From an uncultured Ruminococcus sp. (GTDB lineage: Bacteria; Bacillota; Clostridia; Oscillospirales; Ruminococcaceae): 64,000 nucleotides of DNA. Shown in pieces: positions 56,697 to 64,000 of this stretch (its first letter is position 1; every line of letters starts with the position of its first letter). The stretch lies in the NCBI GenBank assembly GCA_902788785.1, contig CADALT010000010.1, positions 1 through 64,000 of the forward strand, written 5' to 3'. Both the position numbers and the translations under genes were made by a program. A model generated the notes under the pieces. The model had not been told where the DNA came from, did no database searches, and saw nothing but the letters and a program-made list of their open reading frames with translations.

Positions 56697-57845
56697 TTAT
56701 ATCCTATATTTCCTGCGAAGCCTGCGTATAAGCTTCACAGCCCCGTTGGCTTTACTATTGCGGCTTTCGAGTTTTTGTGCCGCTTTGATGGTACGCTCGG
56801 CTATCTCCCTGCCGTCAAGTTCATACACTACTTTGCCCACCGCTTCATCTTTCTCTACGGGGGCATACACGAACTGCGGGATATACACTTTTTCTGTCAC
56901 ACGCTGTGCAGCTTTTTCCGTCATGGACATTATAAGGTCGGGCACCTCGCATACAAGCTCGCCGCCGTCTGCGGAATTTATGCGCACTTTACTCTCGGGC
57001 GGTGATATTCTTCTGGGCTGTACTTTACTGAAAGCATAGCCGTAGAGCTTCATATGGTCGTTCCAGTCATCAGGGTCGTTGAGGGTCACGCATATCAGTT
57101 CACAGCCCTCTCTCATGCAGGACGACACCAGACACCTTCTCGCCTTATCGGTAAAGCCTGTTTTTATGCCCGTGATGCCCTCTCTGTCCAGCAGTTTATT
57201 GGTATTTATCAGCCACCTCTCAAATGGCGGATGACCAAAGCTTAGCTGAACTTTTTTCAAGCCGCATATCTCACGGAAATTCGTGTTCTGCATGGCTTGT
57301 GAAGCAAGCAGAGCCATATCCATAGCGGTGGAATAATGCTCATCGGTATAGTCATCGAGTCCCGAGGGCGTTACAAAGTGCGTATCCGCAAGCCCCATAA
57401 GCTCTGCACGCTCATTCATAAGCGCCACGAATTTTTCCACACTGCCCGAAACTCTCACCGCCGCCGCATTTGCCGCATCGTTGCCGCTGGGCAGCAGCAT
57501 ACCGCAGGCAAGGTCACGCAGAGACACTTCGTCGCCCTCCTGCAAGCCCATGGAACTGCCCTCGGTCTTTACGGCTTCGCTGTCCACGATAAATCTGTCA
57601 TCGAGCCCGTTCTGTTCAAGGACTATCAGCGCAGACATTATCTTTGTGGTGCTCGCCATTGGCAGGCGTTCGTCCGCCGACTTTTCGTATATGACCTCGC
57701 CCGTTGCGCCATTATAGACTACTGCCGCTTTTGCGGATACCTCGGGCGCTTCCTCGGCGCTGACGTTCACCCTGCTCATGGAAAATATGACCAGCATGGC
57801 AAACACTGCCGCACCTGCGTAAAATCTGATCTTATCAAGCCGCAT
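56697..57845 (-). CDS. dacF: D-alanyl-D-alanine carboxypeptidase (DacF-type PBP)
   Basis: A secreted penicillin-binding protein that trims the terminal D-Ala from peptidoglycan peptides. It has a signal peptide (about 1-30) and the S11 catalytic motifs SxxK in 'MASTTKIMSAL' (about 64-74), SGN in 'LPSGNDAAN' (about 116-124) and KTG in 'GIKTGFTDKA' (about 222-231). A C-terminal beta domain follows. The very end is basic ('KLIRRLRRKYRI') and may contact the membrane. Position near gerW and scpAB matches the dacF clusters of spore formers. It is 382 residues long, the normal size. Confidence 0.94.
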   Translation of the reverse strand: MRLDKIRFYAGAAVFAMLVIFSMSRVNVSAEEAPEVSAKAAVVYNGATGEVIYEKSADERLPMASTTKIMSALIVLEQNGLDDRFIVDSEAVKTEGSSMGLQEGDEVSLRDLACGMLLPSGNDAANAAAVRVSGSVEKFVALMNERAELMGLADTHFVTPSGLDDYTDEHYSTAMDMALLASQAMQNTNFREICGLKKVQLSFGHPPFERWLINTNKLLDREGITGIKTGFTDKARRCLVSSCMREGCELICVTLNDPDDWNDHMKLYGYAFSKVQPRRISPPESKVRINSADGGELVCEVPDLIMSMTEKAAQRVTEKVYIPQFVYAPVEKDEAVGKVVYELDGREIAERTIKAAQKLESRNSKANGAVKLIRRLRRKYRI

Positions 57846-57893
57846 ATAAACACTCCCCTTCGGGAATATTGTATGCGTAATATCAAAAGTTAT

Positions 57894-59186
57894 TCAGACC
57901 TCAACGATTTTAACGCCTGCTTTTTCACACATATGCACGATCGTCTGTTTATACTTACACTCGGGTATTTCGGCATAAGCGCCCTCGCCTGCCTGTGCCT
58001 TAGCAAATTCAAGCAGTTTTGTGCCGAGCCCTATCTGATGATAATAGTTGCGCACATACAGGTCGCCTATCCTGTTTTTGGCAACAGATATGATACCTGC
58101 TTCACTGCCGCACTTTATGCAGAAAAATTTTCCGCCCTCGGTCTTTACTCTTTCGAGCTGTGCAAGGACATATTCCCGTTCCCGTGCTTTTTGAGCTTCA
58201 GCCTCCTCACGGGTCATACTGCCTAACCACTGACTGTAGAAAGTAGAGTGATCTATCGTTTCGGTAATAAGCTCCATATCATCTGTTTCGCTTATACCAA
58301 ACTCCCAGCCCATAGCCGAGAGAAGTTCCGATTCGGCATTTTTATTCACTGTCTTACTGTCAAAAAGGAAAAGCTGCACCGCAGGCGCTTCGAGGTATTT
58401 TTCATCCACGGAAAAATTTCCCAGCAGCTGATACTTATGCTTTTTGAAAAACGACATCTTGCTGCTGTCGAGGCTGTAAAACACCGATGTAAGACAAGGA
58501 TCGCCGATGAGATGATAAATATTTGCGTCTTTGAGCGCACTTATATCCGTTATCTCGGGGACTGTATCATACACCCCGTCAAAAAGCCTGAAATAAGCCT
58601 CGTGGTCTGCTATCTCGGGCACTACCGCCGAACCGTCGCCGATACGGCATTTCAGTTTCTGCATCAGCACATACTTGCCATCGCAGGCTTCAAACTCTTC
58701 CTGAGTAAGCTGCTTGTAAAGAGATCTCGCATATTGCTTTCCCGAGGTTTGCAGCTGTATCGCTATAAGGTCGCCGTCGGTGAAGATATCGGTCAGATTG
58801 TAATTGGGCTTTATCTTCTTCACCGCACCCATGGGCGAGGTTATCTTCTCACGGAATTTATCCAGCGCCTTTTTACGGTCACGCAGTATCTTATCGCCCG
58901 ACTCTGCCCAGAGGTCAAGCCCATAGCCCGAGTCCAGCATATCCAGAGCTTTCTGCTTTACGCCCTCGGTCAGTATGCCCTTTTTCCACATGAAATCTGC
59001 CAGAGAATAATAAAATCCGCAGACTTCTTCCTCATCATCGGCATCATATTCGCTGCGGAAATACTCCTCCAGCTTTTTTACGCCGCTTTCTATATCATCT
59101 TTATAATGGTAGAATACACAGGTATACTCATCTATAAGGTCTCTTGCGGTATCGTTGCCTGTGATGCTTACGTCCCACGCTCCCAT
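57894..59186 (-). CDS. DUF4259-like N-terminal domain fused to a GNAT-like C-terminal domain
   Basis: The protein begins 'MGAWDVSITGNDTARDL', the characteristic opening of DUF4259 proteins. A large central region (about 90-340) with helical and beta segments I do not recognise follows. The last 90 residues contain 'NRIGDLYVRNYYHQIGLGTKLLEFA', a GNAT-type acetyl-CoA binding helix preceded by a CxxC pair ('CIKCGSEAG'). This is an unusual combination in a 430-residue protein. It has no signal or membrane segment. It lies between gerW and dacF in the operon. The function is unknown; acetyl transfer is only suggested by the C-terminal pattern. Confidence 0.7.
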   Translation of the reverse strand: MGAWDVSITGNDTARDLIDEYTCVFYHYKDDIESGVKKLEEYFRSEYDADDEEEVCGFYYSLADFMWKKGILTEGVKQKALDMLDSGYGLDLWAESGDKILRDRKKALDKFREKITSPMGAVKKIKPNYNLTDIFTDGDLIAIQLQTSGKQYARSLYKQLTQEEFEACDGKYVLMQKLKCRIGDGSAVVPEIADHEAYFRLFDGVYDTVPEITDISALKDANIYHLIGDPCLTSVFYSLDSSKMSFFKKHKYQLLGNFSVDEKYLEAPAVQLFLFDSKTVNKNAESELLSAMGWEFGISETDDMELITETIDHSTFYSQWLGSMTREEAEAQKAREREYVLAQLERVKTEGGKFFCIKCGSEAGIISVAKNRIGDLYVRNYYHQIGLGTKLLEFAKAQAGEGAYAEIPECKYKQTIVHMCEKAGVKIVEV

Positions 59187-59207
59187 TTTTTGTCTCCTTT
59201 TATTTTA

Positions 59208-59627
59208 TCAGTCTATATCTGCGTAATCATCTATATCATCAACAGCGGACTTATCATTCTTTTTGCCGTCGATGAAAGAAGTTATCTTATCAAGCACAGT
59301 GGGCACCATATCGACGATAGCGTTGCCCTGGGGAGAATTTGCGGTAAGCTGCAAAAGCTTGACCTCGCCCTTATAGATAGCTATGAATGCCATGGGGGTG
59401 ATGGTCACGCCGCCGCCAGAGCCGCCGCCGAAGGTATCCTTGGAGGACTTTGTGGGCAGGTCCGAACCGCCCGATGCAAAGCCCACGCTCACCTTAGATA
59501 CGGGGATTATGGTGGTGCCGTCGCCTGTTACTATGGGCTTGCCGATGACAGCTTCACCGTCTGCAAGTTCCTTTACTTTCGCCATGGCTGTATTTACCAG
59601 TGCTTCTATCTTTGTGCTTTCGTTCAT
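59208..59627 (-). CDS. gerW: GerW/YtfJ-family sporulation protein
   Basis: The 139-residue protein has the family pattern 'GEAVIGKPIVTGDGTTIIPVSKVSVGFA' (in two parts, about 24-51), a glycine-rich 'GGGSGGGVTITPMAFIAI' and 'VDMVPTVLDKI'. In Bacillus GerW (YtfJ) is made in the forespore and is needed for efficient germination. The ATG at 59627 has GAAAGG nine bases upstream. It pairs with the DUF2953 (YtfI-like) gene 16 bases upstream, as in B. subtilis. Confidence 0.93.
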   Translation of the reverse strand: MNESTKIEALVNTAMAKVKELADGEAVIGKPIVTGDGTTIIPVSKVSVGFASGGSDLPTKSSKDTFGGGSGGGVTITPMAFIAIYKGEVKLLQLTANSPQGNAIVDMVPTVLDKITSFIDGKKNDKSAVDDIDDYADID

Positions 59628-59643
59628 ATCCAACAACCTTTCT

Positions 59644-60591
59644 TTATGCGGGCTCGGGTGAAGCCGCTGTATTCTTTTTCTTCTTTGCTTTTTCTGCCGC
59701 TTTCCTTTCCCTGCGCTGTTTCAGCTTATAGGGAATGAATATCTTTGCGCAGCACCACAGCAGGCAGAATGCTATGGCGATGACTGTACTCGGGCGCAGT
59801 CTTATGGTAGTTTCGCCCTTTGCGTCCAGCTTTTTTACATTGAACAGGCAATTGATGTTGACCTCTTTGACATCTACTGTGAATATCAGTGACAAAAGAT
59901 GCAGTGCATTGAACACCGCCGCCTGTAATTTTCCGTAGAATGTGGCGCTCTCGTAAGCGTCCTCCTTGCCCGTGTCGATGGCTATCTTTATCTGTTCGAT
60001 GCGGATAGCTTTGAGCAGCTTTTTGGTATACTTCCACACATGGGGGATATAGGGTCTGATAAAGTCCCACTTTGCTTTGAGCTCTTCAAGCTTACCCTTT
60101 GCCTTGCCGCCCTCATCGGAGTCCTCTTTGGGCTTTTTTTCCTTTTTCTCCTTTTTCTCCTTCTTCTCTTTCTTCTTTTTCTCTTCCTTTTCGGGCTTTT
60201 TATCCTCTTCGGGCTCGTCCTCGGGTGGAGTTTCCTCGGGGATAGTTTCCTCGCTTACGGTTTCTTCCGCCGTGTCTTCTATGACCTCGTCTTCAAGAGT
60301 GACCTCGGGCTTTTCTTCAGAAACAGACTGCATCATGGCAGAATTTTCAAGTTCTTCCGTAAGGTCGTCATCAAACTCATCTTCGACGACTTCTTCTTTC
60401 TTCCTGCGAGTTTTCTTTTTCTTAGCCTTTTTCTTCCTCGGATAAAGCGTTATGCCGAGATATTTCGCCTTTATAACAAACTCACCGTCTGTGCCGCCGC
60501 TGACATACAGCGTCACAGAAAAATGCAGCAGTATAACAATGACCAGTATTATTATCAATAGTATTTTAAGTACGATCGTTGTTATCACCAC
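59644..60591 (-). CDS. DUF2953 (YtfI-like) membrane protein
   Basis: The 315-residue protein has an N-terminal membrane helix (about 5-28) and a short beta region 'KYLGITLYPRKKK'. A long charged linker of mixed acidic and lysine-rich blocks follows (about 50-165), then a conserved C-terminal domain with 'IRIEQIKIAIDTGKEDAYESATFYGKL' (in parts, about 195-225) and a final hydrophobic helix 'STVIAIAFCLLWCCAKIFI'. This matches DUF2953, the partner of GerW. The linker is unusually long and repetitive (KKEKKEKKEK-type). Confidence 0.88.
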   Translation of the reverse strand: MVITTIVLKILLIIILVIVILLHFSVTLYVSGGTDGEFVIKAKYLGITLYPRKKKAKKKKTRRKKEEVVEDEFDDDLTEELENSAMMQSVSEEKPEVTLEDEVIEDTAEETVSEETIPEETPPEDEPEEDKKPEKEEKKKKEKKEKKEKKEKKPKEDSDEGGKAKGKLEELKAKWDFIRPYIPHVWKYTKKLLKAIRIEQIKIAIDTGKEDAYESATFYGKLQAAVFNALHLLSLIFTVDVKEVNINCLFNVKKLDAKGETTIRLRPSTVIAIAFCLLWCCAKIFIPYKLKQRRERKAAEKAKKKKNTAASPEPA

Positions 60592-60617
60592 CTTGCTGTA
60601 TCTGTCTGTAATGCGGA

Positions 60618-61187
60618 CTATTCACCGCTCTCAGCTGCTTCCGCAGCCTCTATAACTTCATCTATCGTCACCTGACCGCTTTGCTCGGGCAGAGGCGGCA
60701 GGTCTTTCAGTCCCGAGAGTTTAAAGGCTCTCAGGAAATTATCCGTAGTAACATAGGCTATTGGTCTGCCGGGCAGGTCAAGTCTGCCTGCTTCGGCAAG
60801 CAGTCCCTTTTCCACCAGCGAGTTCACCACGCCCGAGGAGTCAACGCCCCTTACGCTCTCAACAAAAGCCTTTGTTACGGGCTGGTTGTAAGCCACTATG
60901 GTAAGGGCTTCCATCGCCGCAGGAGAAAGTGCCGAGCTGCGCTTTATCTCCAGGGTCTGCTTTATCCTGTCGGCGTAGGTCTGCTTGGTTGCCAGCTGGA
61001 ACGAACCTTCCAGACGCAGCAGTTCTATGCCGCTGTTTTGCGAATATTTTTCGTCAAGCAGCGCTGCGGCTTCCTCCACCTCGGAGATGCCTGCATCCAG
61101 CGCCTGACACAGCCGTTTTGACTCCACGGGTTCACCCGAAGCGAACAGCACGGCTTCCATTGCATTTGCCAATTCCTGTATATCCAT
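60618..61187 (-). CDS. scpB: Segregation and condensation protein B
   Basis: ScpB is the winged-helix dimer that binds ScpA in the SMC-ScpAB chromosome-condensing complex. The 189-residue protein has the N-terminal 'AMEAVLFASGEPVESKRLCQAL' (in parts, about 9-30), 'LEIKRSSALSPAAMEALTIVAYNQPVTK' (about 80-107) and 'GVDSSGVVNSLVEKGLLAEAGR' (about 115-136), all family-typical. It begins five bases after the ScpA stop, so the two are translationally coupled. Confidence 0.96.
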   Translation of the reverse strand: MDIQELANAMEAVLFASGEPVESKRLCQALDAGISEVEEAAALLDEKYSQNSGIELLRLEGSFQLATKQTYADRIKQTLEIKRSSALSPAAMEALTIVAYNQPVTKAFVESVRGVDSSGVVNSLVEKGLLAEAGRLDLPGRPIAYVTTDNFLRAFKLSGLKDLPPLPEQSGQVTIDEVIEAAEAAESGE

Positions 61188-61192
61188 ATATG

Positions 61193-62737
61193 TTATCCTT
61201 TATATATCCTGAGCCTTGCCCGTGTCCAGCCCACGCTGCCCCAATAGCTGCGGCGTCCGAAATAGTTAGGTCTGAACCTGAATGCGGGCTTATCCTCGGG
61301 AGTTTCGCCCTGCAAGGGCTGTTCCTCTGCCGATGCAAAAACGGGTTCTGCCGCATCGGTGATGATGGGCTTGTCCTCGGGGGTTTCACTCTGCGAGGGG
61401 TATTCCTCTGTTGATGGAGAAACGGGAGTTGCCGCATCTGTGATGATGGGCTTGTCCTCGGGTGTTTCACTCTGCGAGGGGTGTTCCTCTGTTGATGGGG
61501 AAACGGGAGTTGCCGCATCGGTGATGATGGGCTTGTCCTCGGGTGTTTCGCTCTGTGAGGGGTGTTCCTCTGTTGATGGGGAAACGGGAGTCGCCGCATC
61601 TGTGATGGTGGGCTTGTCCTCGGGGGGTTCGCCCTGTGAGGGGTATTCCTCTGTTGATGGGGAAACGGGTTCTGCTGCATCTGTGATGATGGGCTTGTCC
61701 TCTGGGGTTTCTTCTGTGATAGGTGTGAGGATACGCTCGGTTTCGGGTGTTTCCTCGGGTATCTCTATGGTCAGCAGAGATGTGCCCTCTGCATATCTTG
61801 TTTCGCTTTTATATGAGGGTCTGTGTACCGTCACCGACCTTAGCGGAACGAACTCGGGCTCGGGCATATACCGCTGTGCCCTTTCCTCGGGGGCGGTCAT
61901 TTCGGAGCTTTCAGCGCTGTCCTCGGGCTGGACCTGAGTTTCGGTTTCGTGTTCATCGGAAACCTCACGCTCTTCCTGTGCCGCAAGTTCCGCTTCTTCC
62001 TCCGCCTTATCAAAGGAAGACTCTATCCTGCGGTTTTTGGCAGCCTTATTCATATAGACCATAGTATTATCATCGTTCAGGAATATCCTGCCCGACCTTG
62101 TAAGCTCCAGCACTGCCAGAAATACCGCCACACGCTCGCTTTTATCAGCGCAGCCGTCATACATATCGTCAAGACAGCACTCGCCCTGGGTTATGAGCTT
62201 TTTGAGTACGTGTATTATCTTCGAGGTCACGGAGACTATACGCTTTGAGATTATGGGGCGGAACATTTCCGCACGCAGAGGCTTGCTCGCCCTGGCTTTC
62301 TCACTCATGCCGAAATAGGCATTCAGCAGTTCCTCGGGTTCACGTTCGCCCGTAAAGGTCTTATCCACAGGCAGCTTGATCGGGTTTCTAACGAATATCT
62401 CGCCGCCCGCATACTGTTCCTGTAGTCTTGCCGCCGCCATTTTACAGAGCGAATACTCTATCAGGCTGCCCTCGAGTTCCTTTTTGAGAGCCTCTCCCTC
62501 GTTATCCTTAGGCAGCAGCGACACGGTCTTGATATATATCAGCCTTGCAGCCATTTCAAGAAAATCAGCCGCATCCTCGTAATCCTCTTCTTCAAGCCCT
62601 GCCATGTATTCAAGATACTGCTCCAGCAGCACCGCTATCTCAATATCGTAGATATTCAGCTTATGCTTGCTTATCAGGTGCAGCAGCAGGTCGAGAGGAC
62701 CTTCAAACATATCCAGTTTGAATTGTGCCGTTGACAT
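61193..62737 (-). CDS. scpA: Segregation and condensation protein A with a long repeat-bearing C-terminal extension
   Basis: The first 240 residues are a normal ScpA kleisin: 'FEGPLDLLLHLISKHKLNIYDIEI' (in parts, about 11-34), 'LEYMAGLEEEDYEDAADFLEMAARL' (about 46-70) and a C-terminal winged helix 'FLAVLELTRSGRIFL'. Kleisins bridge the SMC heads. Most ScpA proteins end near residue 250, but this one continues to 514. The extension is an acidic, proline-rich region containing five complete 27-residue repeats (starting TPEDKPIITDAATPVSP; residues 344-478) and a final basic, aromatic tail 'RFRPNYFGRRSYWG'. The reading frame is continuous into the scpB junction, so the extension is real. Confidence 0.93.
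   Translation of the reverse strand: MSTAQFKLDMFEGPLDLLLHLISKHKLNIYDIEIAVLLEQYLEYMAGLEEEDYEDAADFLEMAARLIYIKTVSLLPKDNEGEALKKELEGSLIEYSLCKMAAARLQEQYAGGEIFVRNPIKLPVDKTFTGEREPEELLNAYFGMSEKARASKPLRAEMFRPIISKRIVSVTSKIIHVLKKLITQGECCLDDMYDGCADKSERVAVFLAVLELTRSGRIFLNDDNTMVYMNKAAKNRRIESSFDKAEEEAELAAQEEREVSDEHETETQVQPEDSAESSEMTAPEERAQRYMPEPEFVPLRSVTVHRPSYKSETRYAEGTSLLTIEIPEETPETERILTPITEETPEDKPIITDAAEPVSPSTEEYPSQGEPPEDKPTITDAATPVSPSTEEHPSQSETPEDKPIITDAATPVSPSTEEHPSQSETPEDKPIITDAATPVSPSTEEYPSQSETPEDKPIITDAAEPVFASAEEQPLQGETPEDKPAFRFRPNYFGRRSYWGSVGWTRARLRIYKG
61304..61708. repeat. 81-base tandem repeat inside scpA (five copies)
   Basis: Five consecutive 81-base units encode the 27-residue repeats of the ScpA extension; a sixth partial unit follows at its 3' end. 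The middle three are nearly identical at DNA level, so copy number may vary between strains by slippage. Confidence 0.9.
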
Positions 62738-62772
62738 CTTAACTTATCCTTTCGCTTATCATATCGCTTCGG

Positions 62773-63471
62773 TCAGAACACATTTACACTGAACACTGCC
62801 CTGACTATGGGATCCACCCAGAAAGTCAGCAGGTCCATCAGCTTGTAAAAGCCTGTGTTCACTACCGAGATCGGACCATCAAGTATGTTTGTGAACACCA
62901 GCAGACCCATAACGATTATAGTTATATACTGCTGATAATTACTGAGCTTTGCATTTATCCTGTCGCCTGCGAAATATGCAAAAATCTTTGAACCGTCCAA
63001 AGGCTGGATAGGTATCAGGTTGAACACGCCAAGTCCGATATTGAGCACGATGACATAGTATATGATCAAGATGAGCCCACGCAATGCTTGATTTGGCGAT
63101 GTTAAAGCTGTTGCTGCATATGCACCGCTGAGAAATTTGTATATTATCGTGGCTATGAATGCCATAACAAAATTCGATATGGGGCCTGCCGCCGCAGTTA
63201 TCGCCATACCCTTGCGCATATTATGCTTTCTGTCGAACCTTGCAGGATTGACGGGTACGGGCTTGCCCCAGCCCATGCCGCAGAGCAGTATGCCCAGCGT
63301 ACCTATGGGATCCAGATGGGCTATGGGATTAAGGGTCTTTCTGCCAAGGTTGGCAGCGGTGGGGTCGCCCAGTTTGTATGCGCTCCATGCGTGCGCCCAT
63401 TCGTGGACAGGCTGGCATATGAACAGTATTATTATACGTGGAGCATAGGTCATTAAAAAATCTAAACTCAT
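62773..63471 (-). CDS. Site-2 protease family (M50) membrane metalloprotease
   Basis: The 232-residue membrane protein has the M50 zinc motif HEWAH (about 24-28) in 'PVHEWAHAWSAYKLGD' and the second metal site 'NLIPIQPLDGSKI' (about 158-170). The family cuts substrates within the membrane; this short form without PDZ or CBS domains is the one usually found beside scpA in Firmicutes. It is the first gene of the ten-gene operon, with AGGAAAG before the ATG and a promoter at 63545-63573. Confidence 0.94.
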   Translation of the reverse strand: MSLDFLMTYAPRIIILFICQPVHEWAHAWSAYKLGDPTAANLGRKTLNPIAHLDPIGTLGILLCGMGWGKPVPVNPARFDRKHNMRKGMAITAAAGPISNFVMAFIATIIYKFLSGAYAATALTSPNQALRGLILIIYYVIVLNIGLGVFNLIPIQPLDGSKIFAYFAGDRINAKLSNYQQYITIIVMGLLVFTNILDGPISVVNTGFYKLMDLLTFWVDPIVRAVFSVNVF

Positions 63472-63544
63472 TTTCTTTCCTCATTTCTTTGTCTGTATAC
63501 ATCATTGACTTATCTGCTCTTTCAAATACACAAATACACAGTAT

Positions 63545-63573
63545 ATTATACTACATTTACAAGAATATTTCAA
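63545..63573 (-). promoter_or_regulatory. Promoter of the M50-scpAB-gerW-dacF-rluB operon
   Basis: TTGAAA, 17 bases and TATAAT on the minus strand, about 75 bases before the first gene. No other promoter of this quality was seen in the following nine genes. Confidence 0.75.
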
Positions 63574-63641
63574 GAGCGAACAGATGATTTTTGTTATTTT
63601 TCATCAAATGGCGGTAAATTTAAATTTTTTGTTAAAAGGGC

Positions 63642-63670
63642 TTGCATTTTTCTTTTGGATATGATATAAT
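63642..63670 (+). promoter_or_regulatory. Promoter of rpmB
   Basis: TTGCAT (63642-63647), 17 bases and TATAAT (63665-63670). Confidence 0.75.
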
Positions 63671-63691
63671 ACTCTAGTATCGTGTGATTGG

Positions 63692-63744
63692 ATTTAAGCT
63701 GACTATGTCAAATGCTACGAGGCTTAGATCAAGTCAGCTTAAAT
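63692..63744 (+). promoter_or_regulatory. Leader hairpin of rpmB
   Basis: ATTTAAGCTGACT and AGTCAGCTTAAAT form a perfect 13-bp stem with a 27-base loop, 26 bases before the start codon. The strong ribosome site (AAAGGAGGTG) is just outside the stem. It may be an autoregulatory ribosomal-protein leader; the weak T-run argues against an ordinary terminator. Confidence 0.5.
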
Positions 63745-63770
63745 TTTCAGTAAAGGAGGTGCGCACCGAT

Positions 63771-63956
63771 ATGGCAAAGTGCGAAGTTTGCGGAAAGGGT
63801 GTAACTTTCGGTATCAAGGTATCTCACTCACACAGAAGGACTAACAGGACCTGGAAGCCCAATGTGAAGAGAGTAAAGGCTGTAGTTAACGGTTCTCCCT
63901 GTCACGTATATGTTTGCTCCAGATGTCTGCGTTCGGGCAAGGTTGAAAGAGCATAA
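63771..63956 (+). CDS. rpmB: 50S ribosomal protein L28
   Basis: The 61-residue protein is complete: 'MAKCEVCGKGVTFGIKVSHS' opens it, 'RRTNRTWKPNVKRVKAVVNG' follows, and it ends 'YVCSRCLRSGKVERA'. The two CxxC pairs (Cys4/Cys7 and Cys48/Cys51) show the zinc-binding form of L28. The start is the ATG after AAAGGAGGTG; a longer frame upstream reads through the leader hairpin. It is a single gene with its own promoter, as usual for rpmB. Confidence 0.97.
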   Translation: MAKCEVCGKGVTFGIKVSHSHRRTNRTWKPNVKRVKAVVNGSPCHVYVCSRCLRSGKVERA

Positions 63957-64000
63957 TATCATCTGTAAAAGAGCTTCACGCTCAGAATACGGTAAAACAC

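Noticed and set aside
58248..59738. Open frame of 496 codons antisense to the DUF4259-GNAT gene
   Set aside because: The coding evidence (ribosome sites, operon spacing, motifs) is all on the minus strand; the plus-strand reading has no recognisable domain.

Overview
The window looks like chromosome of a low-to-mid GC Gram-positive anaerobe of the Clostridia, most probably a Ruminococcus-type member of the Oscillospiraceae. The grounds are Shine-Dalgarno sites of the AGGAGG type, textbook TTGACA-17-TATAAT promoters, a CIRCE heat-shock operator, CotJABC and GerW sporulation-type proteins, a multi-sugar uptake system, and housekeeping proteins (enolase, HtpG, HisS, ScpAB, L28) that read as Firmicutes. 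The species assignment is inferred from general resemblance, not from a database search.

Region 1 (1-8.3 kb) is accessory DNA. It opens with two truncated genes colliding head to head: a helix-turn-helix replication-type protein and a PAPS-reductase-family protein. Next come an Ada-type zinc-domain protein, a hypothetical gene and a 57-residue membrane peptide. A nearly 2 kb AT-rich stretch without convincing genes holds several degenerate repeats. It is followed by a compact integrative mobilizable element: excisionase-like HTH, a hairpin-rich oriT candidate, MobC, MOBP-type relaxase, a coiled-coil protein and a tyrosine integrase. The integrase ends next to the 3' end of a tRNA-Glu gene, which is paired with tRNA-Met.

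Region 2 (8.5-31 kb) is mainly minus-strand core genome. It carries enolase with a long structured leader, a Fic toxin/antitoxin pair, a cluster of small enzymes ending in two c-di-GMP-type signalling proteins (one EAL, both GGDEF domains degenerate), and a ChvE-MmsA-MmsB monosaccharide ABC transporter with LacI/CcpA-like operators. Two paralogous lipoproteins follow, behind three ECF-sigma-like promoters. After them come a FliB-like methylase, a CPBP protease, a seven-hairpin repeat element and CIRCE-controlled htpG.

Region 3 (31-42.3 kb) is mostly plus strand: glycogen phosphorylase, cotJABC opposite a TetR gene, and a three-gene operon in which two dynamin-like GTPases flank a protein resembling an M48 metallopeptidase that has lost its zinc ligands. 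A ZIP metal transporter behind DtxR-like operators closes it. The dynamin operon is the best candidate for an undescribed system here.

Region 4 (42.4-64 kb) is core genome on the minus strand: MFS permease, orphan MsmX/UgpC sugar ATPase, RsuA, HisS, MgsA with a MinD-like ATPase, an L-fucose/arabinose isomerase relative, and SPFH with a ribbon-helix-helix partner. A ten-gene run from one promoter then encodes M50 protease, ScpA (with an unusual repeat tail), ScpB, DUF2953, GerW, a DUF4259-GNAT fusion, DacF, a hypothetical, RluB and a GDSL lipase. The window closes with rpmB on the plus strand behind a hairpin leader.
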